From the NCBI GenBank assembly GCA_910585785.1, contig CAJUEV010000010.1, positions 1-46,837 of the forward strand: 46,837 bases of DNA, given 5' to 3'. The notes below the pieces were generated by a model. The model ran no database searches. It had not been told where the DNA came from and saw only the letters and a list, made by a program, of their open reading frames with translations. The DNA is from an uncultured Christensenella sp. Its GTDB lineage: Bacteria > Bacillota > Clostridia > Christensenellales > Borkfalkiaceae. Positions 7,862 to 15,171 of the stretch are shown here, in pieces (position 1 is the stretch's first letter; each line of letters starts with the position of its first letter). The position numbers and the translations under genes were made by a program.

Positions 7862-9415
7862 TTGAGTAAATTAGGGCTTTATATGCGTCTTTCAAAAGAT
7901 GATGAAAAAGCGGGGGAATCCGCTTCGATAGAAAATCAGCGCATTATTTTGCGAAGATTCGCTGCCGAAAAAGGTTTTTCTGTTGCGGAGGAATACGTGG
8001 ACGACGGATATTCGGGCACCAATTTCGAACGCCCCGCGGTAAAACGGTTGCTTGACGACGCAAAAAACGGCAAAATAGATATAATAGCGGTGAAAGATTT
8101 GTCGCGTTTCGGGCGCAATTATATTCAGGTCGGACAGTATATTGACTACATTTTTCCCGCGTACGGAATACGTTTTATTGCTTTAAGCGACAACGTCGAC
8201 ACTGCCGACAGGGCGAGCGCGGCAATGGATATGATGCCTGTTATGAACGTTTTCAACGAGTGGCACGCCGCAAACACAAGCAAAAAAATAAGGGCTGTAT
8301 TGGAAGCGGAACAGCGCGCCGGTCGATATACAGGGTGGAATTACCCGTATGGATATAAAGCGGGCAATGACGAAAGCCGTACCGCGGTAATCGACGGCGA
8401 GGCGGCAAAAATCGTAAAAAAAATTTACGAATTGCGCCTTAAAGGCAATTCGGCAAGAACAATTTGCAAAATACTTACCGAAAGCGGTATACCAAATCCC
8501 GCCACATACTATACAAGACTTGACGGAAAAAAAGCGGATAAACGTTGTTCGGCATATTGGTGTGCGAAAACGGTTATGCACATTCTTTCGGACCCTACTT
8601 ACACAGGCAAAACAATTCAGCATAAAACCACAAGTATATCCTATAAAAATCATAGGGTTGTAAAAATTTCCGCAAGCGACGTCATCGTCAAAGAAAACGC
8701 GCATCAGCCTATTATTGACGAAGTTACTTGGAAAAAAGCGCAGGAAATAAACAAATTGCAAAAAAGCGGCAGGGCGGACAAAACTTTGCGGGTGCGCCCT
8801 CTCTCTGGGTTGCTTGTCTGCCCCGATTGCGGAAAAAAACTTAAATTAAAATCTTACTCGGACGGAAAAAGTTATTACGTTTGCCGCACCTACGCCGACC
8901 TCGGCAAAAAATATTGCACCGCGCACAGAATATCGGAAGCCGCGCTTGAAAAAATTTTGTCTGCCGATATAAGTTCTATGTTGAGTATTGCGGTGGACGA
9001 AAACAGAGAAAAGGAAAATTTTTTAAAAGAATTTGCTAAACGTTGCGACAGGGCTGCGGACGAAAAACTTTTTAAAGAATGCAAAAACCGAATTTTAGAA
9101 TTGGCTGCGCTTATGCGTTCGGCGTTTGAAGAAAAAGTGTTGCGCAGTCTGCCCGAAAGCGTTTTTTCGGATATGATAAAGGATTATGCCGAGGAACAAA
9201 AAGCGGTAAAACTTCGCGCCGCCGCGCTTGAAAAAAAACTTTCGCAAAGCGTTGACGGAGCCGCTTGTCGGTATATACAAAAATTGAAACAATACGTAAA
9301 AGCGCAGGTTATTACTCGTGAATTATGTCTGCAACTGATTGACAGTATTAAAATTGGCGAAGCGGGGCAGAACGGCGAAAGAGATATTGTCGTCTGTTAT
9401 AAGTTCGGCAAGTAA
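7862..9415 (+). CDS. Large serine recombinase (TndX/TnpX-like site-specific integrase/excisionase)
   Basis: The 517-residue protein begins at TTG 7862, 5 nt after GGAGG (the upstream GTG at 7850 overlaps that site). The resolvase domain has catalytic Ser11 in YMRLSKDD and the DLSRFGRN motif near residue 80. It is followed by the recombinase domain (about 160-290), a zinc ribbon with Cys320, Cys323, Cys341 and Cys352, a helical segment (about 370-480) and a C-terminal region like that of Tn4451-type recombinases. It should cut and rejoin attL with attR to release the element. Its last three codons and stop (TTC GGC AAG TAA, 9404-9415) are the right copy of the att core. The left copy reads TTC GGC AAA TAA, also Phe-Gly-Lys-stop, so the excised circle keeps the gene unchanged. 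Confidence 0.92.
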   Translation: MSKLGLYMRLSKDDEKAGESASIENQRIILRRFAAEKGFSVAEEYVDDGYSGTNFERPAVKRLLDDAKNGKIDIIAVKDLSRFGRNYIQVGQYIDYIFPAYGIRFIALSDNVDTADRASAAMDMMPVMNVFNEWHAANTSKKIRAVLEAEQRAGRYTGWNYPYGYKAGNDESRTAVIDGEAAKIVKKIYELRLKGNSARTICKILTESGIPNPATYYTRLDGKKADKRCSAYWCAKTVMHILSDPTYTGKTIQHKTTSISYKNHRVVKISASDVIVKENAHQPIIDEVTWKKAQEINKLQKSGRADKTLRVRPLSGLLVCPDCGKKLKLKSYSDGKSYYVCRTYADLGKKYCTAHRISEAALEKILSADISSMLSIAVDENREKENFLKEFAKRCDRAADEKLFKECKNRILELAALMRSAFEEKVLRSLPESVFSDMIKDYAEEQKAVKLRAAALEKKLSQSVDGAACRYIQKLKQYVKAQVITRELCLQLIDSIKIGEAGQNGERDIVVCYKFGK

Positions 9416-9431
9416 TTTTCCCATATGTTAC
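9388..9431 (+). other. attR of the serine-recombinase element
   Basis: The core repeat TTCGGCAAGTAA (9404-9415) overlaps the recombinase stop. The gene-side half-site is TTTCCC (9417-9422), four bases, then GTTAC (9427-9431), the mirror image of the attL half-site with the same four-base gap. Confidence 0.7.
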
Positions 9432-9963
9432 GCGCGCTACGGGGGCGGCGGGGGCTACCGGTGCAACCGGACCTGCGGGCGCAACGGGCGCAACCGGCTT
9501 GCAGGGCGTTACAGGCGCGACGGGCGCTACCGGTACTGCGGATTTAAACGCTTACGGCGGGTTGTACAGCACTACGCCGCAAACGTTAAACCTTACCATA
9601 GGCGGCACCACGCAGTTGCCTATTGCGTCCACAATGCCGTTGAAAAACGTCACTTATACGCCTGCCAACAGTATCACCGTTGCAAACGCAGGTGTTTACG
9701 AAATCAACTATTACACCAACGTTTCCGCCGCTTTGGGCACCACCGTCACATTGGCGGTACGCAGAAACGGAACGGCTATTCCGCAAGCGACGTTGTCGCG
9801 TGTGCTGTCGGTGGGCGTAGGCTCGCTGTATAACGGCAGTTTTATAATTGCGTTAAGCGCGGGCGACGTAATAGATATGGCTATTTCGGCGTTGCTTGCC
9901 GTAGGCGTAACTTTGGGCGGCGGTGTAAACACCACGCTGACGGTTAAGCAGATAAGCGCGTAA
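9412..9963 (+). CDS. BclA-like collagen-like spore-surface protein, 3' part
   Basis: This is the missing end of the gene starting at 2476. It has no start codon or ribosome site of its own that makes sense. It reads a short linker (VIFPYVTRAT), then Gly-X-Y triplets (GAA GAT GAT GPA GAT GAT GLQ GVT GAT GAT), then a globular domain of about 135 residues beginning GLYSTTPQT and ending TLTVKQISA. That domain, rich in beta-strand and Gly/Thr, matches the TNF/C1q-like C-terminal domain of BclA-type proteins that trimerises the stalk. An internal TTG at 9499 opens the same frame but lacks a convincing ribosome site. The frame is free of stops and frameshifts, so the gene is not decaying. Confidence 0.85.
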   Translation, partial: VIFPYVTRATGAAGATGATGPAGATGATGLQGVTGATGATGTADLNAYGGLYSTTPQTLNLTIGGTTQLPIASTMPLKNVTYTPANSITVANAGVYEINYYTNVSAALGTTVTLAVRRNGTAIPQATLSRVLSVGVGSLYNGSFIIALSAGDVIDMAISALLAVGVTLGGGVNTTLTVKQISA

Positions 9964-9989
9964 TTAACCGATAAACTAATTTTTTGAAG

Positions 9990-10025
9990 AAGCCGCGGAC
10001 GTAAAACTTTTCGCCCGCGGCTTGT
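9990..10025 (+). terminator. Hairpin terminator after the collagen-like gene
   Basis: AAGCCGCGG and CCGCGGCTT form a perfect 9-bp stem with a 16-nt loop. The T tract after it is short (CTTGTATTTG). Confidence 0.6.
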
Positions 10026-10084
10026 ATTTGAATTAGGCGTTTCCCGATTTTGCAAAAATTTGTTAAGCGCGGCTGTCAAAACAA

Positions 10085-10113
10085 TTGACGGCAACCTTAA
10101 AAATATATATAAT
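10085..10113 (+). promoter_or_regulatory. Promoter of tRNA-Pro
   Basis: TTGACG (10085-10090), a 17-bp spacer and TATAAT (10108-10113) stand 11 bp before the tRNA. Confidence 0.75.
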
Positions 10114-10123
10114 AAACTTATAT

Positions 10124-10199
10124 TGAGGCGTAGCGCAGTTGGTAGCGCGTATGGTTCGGGACCATAAGGTCGTGGGTTCAAATCCCGTCGCCTCAACCA
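10124..10199 (+). tRNA. tRNA-Pro (anticodon CGG)
   Basis: The acceptor arms TGAGGCG and CGCCTCA pair fully. The anticodon arm TATGG/CCATA holds TTCGGGA, anticodon CGG (Pro, codon CCG). The T loop is TTCAAAT, the discriminator A, and CCA is encoded. Confidence 0.93.
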
Positions 10200-10206
10200 A
10201 AAAATA

Positions 10207-10235
10207 TGCCGAATGGCGGTGCGCGCCATTCGGCA
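10207..10235. terminator. Hairpin between tRNA-Pro and thyA
   Basis: TGCCGAATGGC and GCCATTCGGCA form a perfect 11-bp stem. The T-rich side faces the minus strand; on the plus strand it could process the tRNA transcript or partly attenuate thyA. Confidence 0.5.
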
Positions 10236-10257
10236 AAATTTAAATAACGGAGAATTT

Positions 10258-11088
10258 ATGAGTAAAGCCGACGAGTTGTTTATTGCAAATATGCGCGATA
10301 TTTTGGATAACGGTGTTTGGGATACCGACTTGCCCGTTCGCCCGCGTTGGAGCGACGGTACGCCCGCGCACACGGTAAAAAAGTTCGGTATTGTAAACCG
10401 TTATAACTTGCAGGAAGAATTTCCCGTATTGACCATTCGCAGAACGGCGTTTAAATCTTGTATTGACGAGCTTTTATGGATTTGGCAGAAAAAGAGCAAC
10501 AATATACGCGATTTAAACTCGCATATATGGGACCAGTGGGCTGACGAAAAGGGCAGCATAGGCAAGGCGTACGGCTATCAGTTGGGCGTAAAGCACACAT
10601 ATAAAGAGGGCGAGTTTGACCAGGTGGACAGGGTGTTGTTCGATTTAAAAAACAATCCTTCCAGCCGCCGTATAATGACCAACATTTACAATTTTTCGGA
10701 TTTGCACGAAATGAATTTATACCCTTGCGCGTATTCTATGACGTTTAACGTTTCGGGCGACACTTTAAACGGAATTTTAAACCAGCGTTCTAACGATATG
10801 CTTACCGCAAACAACTGGAACGTGGTGCAGTATGCCGTTTTGCTTATTATGTTTGCGCAGGTTTCGGGACTGAAAGCGGGCGAGCTTGTACACGTTATAG
10901 CCGACGCGCATATTTACGACAGGCACGTTCCCATTGTGGAAGAAATTATAAATATGCCTCGCCTTGCCGCGCCTAAACTTGAAGTGGATACAAGCGTTAA
11001 AAACTTTTACGATTTCACTGTGGACAGTTTTAAACTTAAAGATTATAAATTCAACGAAAAGAAGTACGTTATTCCCGTTGCGGAATAA
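10258..11088 (+). CDS. thyA: Thymidylate synthase ThyA
   Basis: This 276-residue enzyme methylates dUMP to dTMP with methylene-tetrahydrofolate. The catalytic Cys157 sits in YPCAYSMTF, and the QRSND motif that binds phosphate and the pyrimidine follows about 20 residues later. I chose the ATG at 10258 because it follows CGGAG by 5 nt; an upstream in-frame codon at 10213 would lie in the hairpin after tRNA-Pro. It is followed after 67 bp by folA, which recycles the dihydrofolate it produces, the usual pairing. Confidence 0.96.
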   Translation: MSKADELFIANMRDILDNGVWDTDLPVRPRWSDGTPAHTVKKFGIVNRYNLQEEFPVLTIRRTAFKSCIDELLWIWQKKSNNIRDLNSHIWDQWADEKGSIGKAYGYQLGVKHTYKEGEFDQVDRVLFDLKNNPSSRRIMTNIYNFSDLHEMNLYPCAYSMTFNVSGDTLNGILNQRSNDMLTANNWNVVQYAVLLIMFAQVSGLKAGELVHVIADAHIYDRHVPIVEEIINMPRLAAPKLEVDTSVKNFYDFTVDSFKLKDYKFNEKKYVIPVAE

Positions 11089-11155
11089 TTTGCCGTATAA
11101 TAAAGCACGCGTTAATGCGTTTTAATTCGCGCATATTCAGGGGGCAATTTAAAAA

Positions 11156-11656
11156 ATGAAAGCAATTTTACACGCCGATAAACAGTGGGGAATAGGCAAA
11201 AACAATTCGCTTATGTTCCGCATACCCGCGGATATGAAGTTTTTTAAAGAAACTACTACGGGCAACGTCGTTGTTATGGGCAGTAATACTTTAAAATCTT
11301 TACCCGCAGGCAAACCGCTTAAAGACAGAATTAACATTGTGCTTCATCCGTCGGGAGAAAAGCGCGACGACTGCCTTATAGTAAACTCGCTGGACGAGTT
11401 GTTCGGCGAAATAAAAAAATATCCGCCCGAAAAAGTTTTTGTTATAGGCGGAATGATGATGTACAAAACGCTTCTTCCCTATTGCAGCGAAGTGTACGTT
11501 ACCAAAGTTGACGCGGTGGGGGACGCGGACGCGTTTTTTGAAAATTTGGATTTAAATCCCGATTTTAAACTTGTTTACGAAAGCGCCCCGCAGGAAACAA
11601 ACGGCTATACCGTCAGGTTTACAGCATATAAAAATCTTAATTTAAAGGAATATTGA
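11156..11656 (+). CDS. folA: Dihydrofolate reductase
   Basis: The 166-residue protein reduces dihydrofolate to tetrahydrofolate with NADPH. Seen are the N-terminal WGIGKNNSLMFRIPADMKFFKETT (split here by function: Met20-loop region and the folate-binding Asp in PADM), VVMGSNTLKSLP for NADPH, and VIGGMMMYK near residue 100. Length is normal for the family. It has a GGGGGC site before the ATG and follows thyA in the same direction. Confidence 0.95.
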   Translation: MKAILHADKQWGIGKNNSLMFRIPADMKFFKETTTGNVVVMGSNTLKSLPAGKPLKDRINIVLHPSGEKRDDCLIVNSLDELFGEIKKYPPEKVFVIGGMMMYKTLLPYCSEVYVTKVDAVGDADAFFENLDLNPDFKLVYESAPQETNGYTVRFTAYKNLNLKEY

Positions 11657-11737
11657 AGTGTTTATTCCGTTCGCGCGCAACATAAAACGCAATAATTCAA
11701 GCGTTTTAAGTAAAGCGGCGAAAGACGGAAGGTTAAT

Positions 11738-12733
11738 ATGAACAAAACGGCAAAAATAGTTATACTTACAATAAATATTTTGCTTTGCGCGGCAATTACT
11801 CTTTTAACCGTGTTTTTTATGGATGGTTGGGGCGTATTGGCGCGCGTTGTTTTTTATTGCGTTTCCGCCGCGGGCGCGGTTGTCGCGGTAGTTACGTTTA
11901 TTCTCAAAAAAGACGCGTTGTTTAAAAGCGCTTTTATTTTGGTAATTTGCGCCTCTATATTTTTGGCGACGTTTATAATTTTGGGCGAGGTCGTCAATAT
12001 CAACGATTACGAGGACGATAAAGCCAAAGCGGAAGCCATAAGAAAGTTGCTTGAAAGCACCGGCGGCTGGGGAATGGCGGTATATTTTCTTATTCAGGTT
12101 TTGCAAGTGGTAATTTTGCCGTTGCCCGCGCTTGTGTGCTATTTGCCGGGCGCGCTTATCTGGGGCGAGTTTATCGCAACGCTAATCGCTTCGGCGGGCG
12201 TCATAGTCGGTTCGCTTATTTGTTACGCAATAGGCAAGTTTTGGGGCAAAAAAGCGGTAATCTGGATTGCAGGCAAAGAAAATACTGAAAAATACGGCGC
12301 GTACCTTGGCAAACGCGGCAAGGTTATTTTTGTGCTGATGCAAATTCTTCCGTTCTTTCCCGACGACATTTTGTGTATGATTGCGGGGCTTACCGCAATG
12401 AATTTTCCGTTTTTTTTGGCAACGATAGTCTTGGTGCGCCCGTTGATTATAGCGGCATACTGTTATTTGGGCACCGGAACTATAATTCCGTTTGACCAGC
12501 CGTGGGGCATTGCGGTATGGGTTATAATTTTTGCGGTTTGCATTGTGCTTGCCGTGCTGTCTTTCAAATATCAGGACAGAGTGGAAAAATGGCTTGTTCA
12601 AAAATTTTCAAAGCAAAATAAAAACCTGACGGAAACGGCGGAAACGATTGAGCAAAACGAGGAAAGTGAAAAAGAAAAGGAAAAGGAAGTCGAATTAATA
12701 GACGAAAGTGAATCTACCGAAACCGACAAATAA
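11738..12733 (+). CDS. VTT-domain (DedA/TVP38-like) membrane protein
   Basis: The 331-residue protein has three N-terminal membrane helices (about 5-25, 33-55, 62-85), then a VTT domain with the LPLPALVCYLPGALIWG segment (about 125-140), the G-x-x-x-G-rich following helices and the R-P pair (VLVRPLIIAAYC) typical of the family. The last 50 residues are a charged Glu/Lys-rich tail in the cytoplasm. Relatives act in lipid scrambling or membrane homeostasis; the substrate here is unknown. It is separated from folA by 81 bp and closed by a strong terminator. Confidence 0.8.
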   Translation: MNKTAKIVILTINILLCAAITLLTVFFMDGWGVLARVVFYCVSAAGAVVAVVTFILKKDALFKSAFILVICASIFLATFIILGEVVNINDYEDDKAKAEAIRKLLESTGGWGMAVYFLIQVLQVVILPLPALVCYLPGALIWGEFIATLIASAGVIVGSLICYAIGKFWGKKAVIWIAGKENTEKYGAYLGKRGKVIFVLMQILPFFPDDILCMIAGLTAMNFPFFLATIVLVRPLIIAAYCYLGTGTIIPFDQPWGIAVWVIIFAVCIVLAVLSFKYQDRVEKWLVQKFSKQNKNLTETAETIEQNEESEKEKEKEVELIDESESTETDK

Positions 12734-12751
12734 AAAACAGTAAAATTTGTT

Positions 12752-12792
12752 GCGGCGAAGCGTGAGTGGCATACACGCTCCGCCGTTTTTTT
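12752..12792 (+). terminator. Rho-independent terminator
   Basis: A 12-bp stem (CGGCGAAGCGTG with CACGCTCCGCCG, one mismatch) is followed by seven T. Confidence 0.9.
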
Positions 12793-12835
12793 ACATAAAA
12801 TGTAGTGATTGATTATTTTTACTCGGAGAAACACT

Positions 12836-13609
12836 TTGGATTGGCTTTATAATTTTACAGGTTGGCAGCTGGCGCTTATGGCTACCGCGTTTACGTGGGC
12901 GTTGACTGCGTTGGGCGCTTCGCTTGTTTTTATATGTAAAAAGGTTAGCGCTACCGCTTTTTCGTTTATGATGAGTTCGGCGGCGGGGATTATGCTTGCC
13001 GCAACGTTTTTTTCGCTGTTGCTTCCCGCTATGGAAATGGCGCCCGCCTTCGACTATCTTGTACTTACTTGCGGGTTCGTATTGGGCGGCGCGCTTATAA
13101 TAATAACCGATATCGTGCTGGGAAAACTTAAAATGTTTGAAGGCAACGATAAAAAGCGCAGTTGCGCCGTTATGTGCATAGCGGTAACTATGCACAATAT
13201 ACCGGAAGGGCTTGCCGTGGGCGTGGCTTTCGGCGCTTTGGCTTCGGGGCAGACTGCGGGCGCGGTTGCCGCGGTTATGCTTGCGGTAGGCATAGGCATA
13301 CAAAACTTTCCGGAAGGTATGTGCGTCGCTTTTCCGCTGCGGGCTAACGGCACGGGCAGGGCAAAATCATTTTTTATAGGTCAGCTTTCCGGCGCGGTGG
13401 AAATTGTGGCGGGGGTTATAGGCGCGCTTGCGGTGCAGGCGGTAAGGGGAATACTTCCCTGGGCGCTTTCGTTTTCAGCAGGTGCAATGCTTGCCGTGGT
13501 TTGTTCGGAACTAATTCCCGAAAGTTTTGCGCAAGGCAAAATAAAAGCGACGATAGGCGTAATTTTTGGTTTTGCGCTTATGATGATTTTAGACGTAGCC
13601 TTCGGTTAA
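12836..13609 (+). CDS. zupT: ZIP-family divalent metal transporter (ZupT-like)
   Basis: The 257-residue membrane protein has the two ZIP metal-site motifs in transmembrane helices: HNIPEGLAVG (about residue 122) and QNFPEGMCVA (about residue 157), in which the second His is replaced by Gln as in several bacterial ZIPs. It probably imports zinc or another divalent metal. I place the start at TTG 12836, 8 nt after CGGAG. It stands between two terminators and so is a single-gene unit. Confidence 0.88.
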   Translation: MDWLYNFTGWQLALMATAFTWALTALGASLVFICKKVSATAFSFMMSSAAGIMLAATFFSLLLPAMEMAPAFDYLVLTCGFVLGGALIIITDIVLGKLKMFEGNDKKRSCAVMCIAVTMHNIPEGLAVGVAFGALASGQTAGAVAAVMLAVGIGIQNFPEGMCVAFPLRANGTGRAKSFFIGQLSGAVEIVAGVIGALAVQAVRGILPWALSFSAGAMLAVVCSELIPESFAQGKIKATIGVIFGFALMMILDVAFG

Positions 13610-13625
13610 TACGTTGTTTTTCAAA

Positions 13626-13671
13626 AACCCCGCATATGCGGAAGCGGTTTGCGCTTTCCGTGTGCGGGGTT
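13626..13671 (+). terminator. Long hairpin terminator after zupT
   Basis: AACCCCGCA pairs with TGCGGGGTT and, inside it, CGGAAGCG with CGCTTTCCG. The following T content is low (TATATTC). Confidence 0.7.
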
Positions 13672-13729
13672 ATATTCGGTAATTAGAAAATTTTGCATAA
13701 TTTAAAAAACATTTCCGCAAGATAGGGTT

Positions 13730-14527
13730 ATGGAAAAATATAAAAAGACCGCCATAGTTGTCGGCGGAAGTTCCGGCATAGGCTGCGAAACTTGTTTAAG
13801 ACTATTCAACAGAGGCTGGCACGTTGTAAACGTTTCCCGCACGCCCTGCAAAAACTCTAATATTCATAATATCGCCGCGGACGCCGCGGCGGGAAACGCG
13901 CTTGCGGACGCAATAAAATCCGTGGGCGAAAAACGCAGAATAGACGCGCTTATTTACAGCGCGGGTTTTTCAATGGCGGCGCCTATCGAGCACGCAAAAG
14001 AAGCCGATTACCGCTATCTGTTTGACGTAAACTATTTCGGCGCGCTTCAAAGTATGCAGGCGGTTATTCCGTTTATGAAGGAAAAGGGCGGAAGGATAGT
14101 CCTCGTCGGCTCGCTCGGCGGAGATTTGCCCATTTGCTTCGACAGTTTTTATTCCTCGTCGAAAGCCGCGTTGGAAATGCTTTGCCGCTCGGCTTATTCC
14201 GAGCTTAAACCGTACGACATAAAAGTCACCGCGCTTTTGCCCGGCGGAACCGCAACCGGCTTTACTTTCAAACGTAAAGTATATTCCGACGATGAAAACA
14301 AAGCGTATTCGCACAGCGTAAACCGCGCCGTCGCTGCGCTTGCGGATATGGAACAAAGCGGAATGAAGCCTTCGGACGTGGCTGAAATTATTTACGGACT
14401 TTTGCTTACGGACAAGCCCCCCGTAATTAAAACCTGCGGAGCAAAAAACACGGTTTACAGATTGATGTCCCGCGTTATGCCCGAAAAAGTTACGCTTAAA
14501 ATAAACAACAGGATGTACCATCAATGA
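13730..14527 (+). CDS. Short-chain dehydrogenase/reductase
   Basis: The 265-residue protein has the NAD(P)-binding GGSSGIG motif (residues 12-18) and the catalytic Tyr141-x3-Lys145 in FYSSSKAALE, with Ser about 13 residues before. It is a classical SDR oxidoreductase; the substrate cannot be told. Its stop overlaps the start of a small open frame (ATGA), and the spoVA genes follow within 80 bp in the same direction, so it probably belongs to the sporulation operon or is read into it. A GATAGGG stretch serves as ribosome site. Confidence 0.85.
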   Translation: MEKYKKTAIVVGGSSGIGCETCLRLFNRGWHVVNVSRTPCKNSNIHNIAADAAAGNALADAIKSVGEKRRIDALIYSAGFSMAAPIEHAKEADYRYLFDVNYFGALQSMQAVIPFMKEKGGRIVLVGSLGGDLPICFDSFYSSSKAALEMLCRSAYSELKPYDIKVTALLPGGTATGFTFKRKVYSDDENKAYSHSVNRAVAALADMEQSGMKPSDVAEIIYGLLLTDKPPVIKTCGAKNTVYRLMSRVMPEKVTLKINNRMYHQ

Positions 14528-14622
14528 AAAAGGATTACGACCTTGCTCGCAGGGACGAACGCGAAACTTTTGTAAAACAACCTAAGGGGGAAATAATAAA
14601 AAATGACAGGCAAAACCCGTGA
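14524..14622 (+). CDS. Possible 32-residue peptide between the SDR gene and spoVAC
   Basis: An ATG overlaps the SDR stop (ATGA) and the frame ends 20 nt inside spoVAC. The product is highly charged (starts MKKDYDLARRDER) with no family I know. Coupled overlaps on both sides are the only support; it may simply be a translational bridge that loads ribosomes onto spoVAC. Confidence 0.3.
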   Translation: MKKDYDLARRDERETFVKQPKGEIIKNDRQNP

Positions 14623-15052
14623 CAATTATAACGAAAATTATTTAAATTACGTAAAAACGCAGGACCCGCCCACCCAGCACTTTAAAAACTGCGCTTCGGC
14701 TTTCGGCGTAGGCGGGCTTATTTGCTGCATAGGGCAGTTTATCAGGTATATGTTTGAGTTTGCCGGACTTTCGGGCGACGAACTTGCCGGCGCAACTTCA
14801 ATAGTTTTGATATTTTTGGGTTGTTTTTTGACGGGACTCGGCGTTTACGACAGAATAGGCAGGTATGCGGGCGCAGGCTCCATAGTGCCTATAACGGGGT
14901 TTGCAAACAGCGTAACTTCTCCCGCGATAGAGTTTAAAACGGAAGGCTGGATTTACGGAATGGCGGCTAAAATGTTTACCGTTGCGGGCGCAATAATAGT
15001 TTTCGGCGTGTTTTCGGGCGTGCTTGTCGGGCTTATTTATTTCATCTTATAA
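14603..15052 (+). CDS. spoVAC: Stage V sporulation protein AC
   Basis: The 149-residue membrane protein shows the SpoVAC/SpoVAEB fold: HFKNCASAFGVGGLICCIGQ near residue 25, GLGVYDRIGRYAGAGSIVPITGFANSV across residues 78-104 and further hydrophobic helices. SpoVAC is a mechanosensitive-type channel for dipicolinic acid (DPA) in the inner spore membrane, loaded in sporulation and opened in germination. A GGGGG site lies 12 nt before the ATG; a stop two codons upstream excludes an earlier start. Confidence 0.95.
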   Translation: MTGKTRDNYNENYLNYVKTQDPPTQHFKNCASAFGVGGLICCIGQFIRYMFEFAGLSGDELAGATSIVLIFLGCFLTGLGVYDRIGRYAGAGSIVPITGFANSVTSPAIEFKTEGWIYGMAAKMFTVAGAIIVFGVFSGVLVGLIYFIL

Positions 15053-15171
15053 AAAATCCGATATAAGCGCCGCTTTACTTAAACGTTCGCGCCGCTACCT
15101 AATCTTACGTCGCGGTTAAAAACGTTTAAACTTAAAAACCAACTGACAATAATAGACGGAATTTAAAATTT

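Larger units (their letters stand above)
3130..9411. mobile_element. 6282-bp serine-recombinase element splitting the collagen-like spore gene (skin-like)
   Basis: The insert carries three genes only: an M60-type surface peptidase (minus), a 52-residue protein (plus) and a large serine recombinase (plus). Its limits are set by the direct repeat TTCGGCAARTAA (3122-3133 and 9404-9415). One copy plus the insert is 6282 bp, a multiple of three, and both ends of the host gene meet in the same codon phase. Joining the outer flanks gives a 44-bp site with GTAACnnnnGGGAAA mirrored by TTTCCCnnnnGTTAC around the dinucleotide CA, the form expected for a serine-recombinase attB. No structural phage or conjugation genes are present. 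Host-gene halves are intact, which points to precise excision or very recent insertion. Confidence 0.8.

Noticed and set aside
3130..9411. Prophage or conjugative element
   Set aside because: There are no capsid, tail, lysis, replication, relaxase or mating genes; the recombinase is the only mobility gene.
3106..9433. GTNACGC (3106-3112 and 9427-9433) as the recombination core, giving a 6321-bp element
   Set aside because: It is also in phase and was my first choice, but it leaves the 12-bp direct repeat TTCGGCAARTAA unexplained and puts the symmetry centre on a single base. The similarity follows from GTAAC and GTTAC being mirrored arms of the attB site around the true core.
13690..13729. 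Sigma-G-like promoter (GCATA ... CAAGATA) upstream of the SDR gene
   Set aside because: The -10 match is poor and it would place the transcript start almost at the ATG; not enough to claim forespore control.
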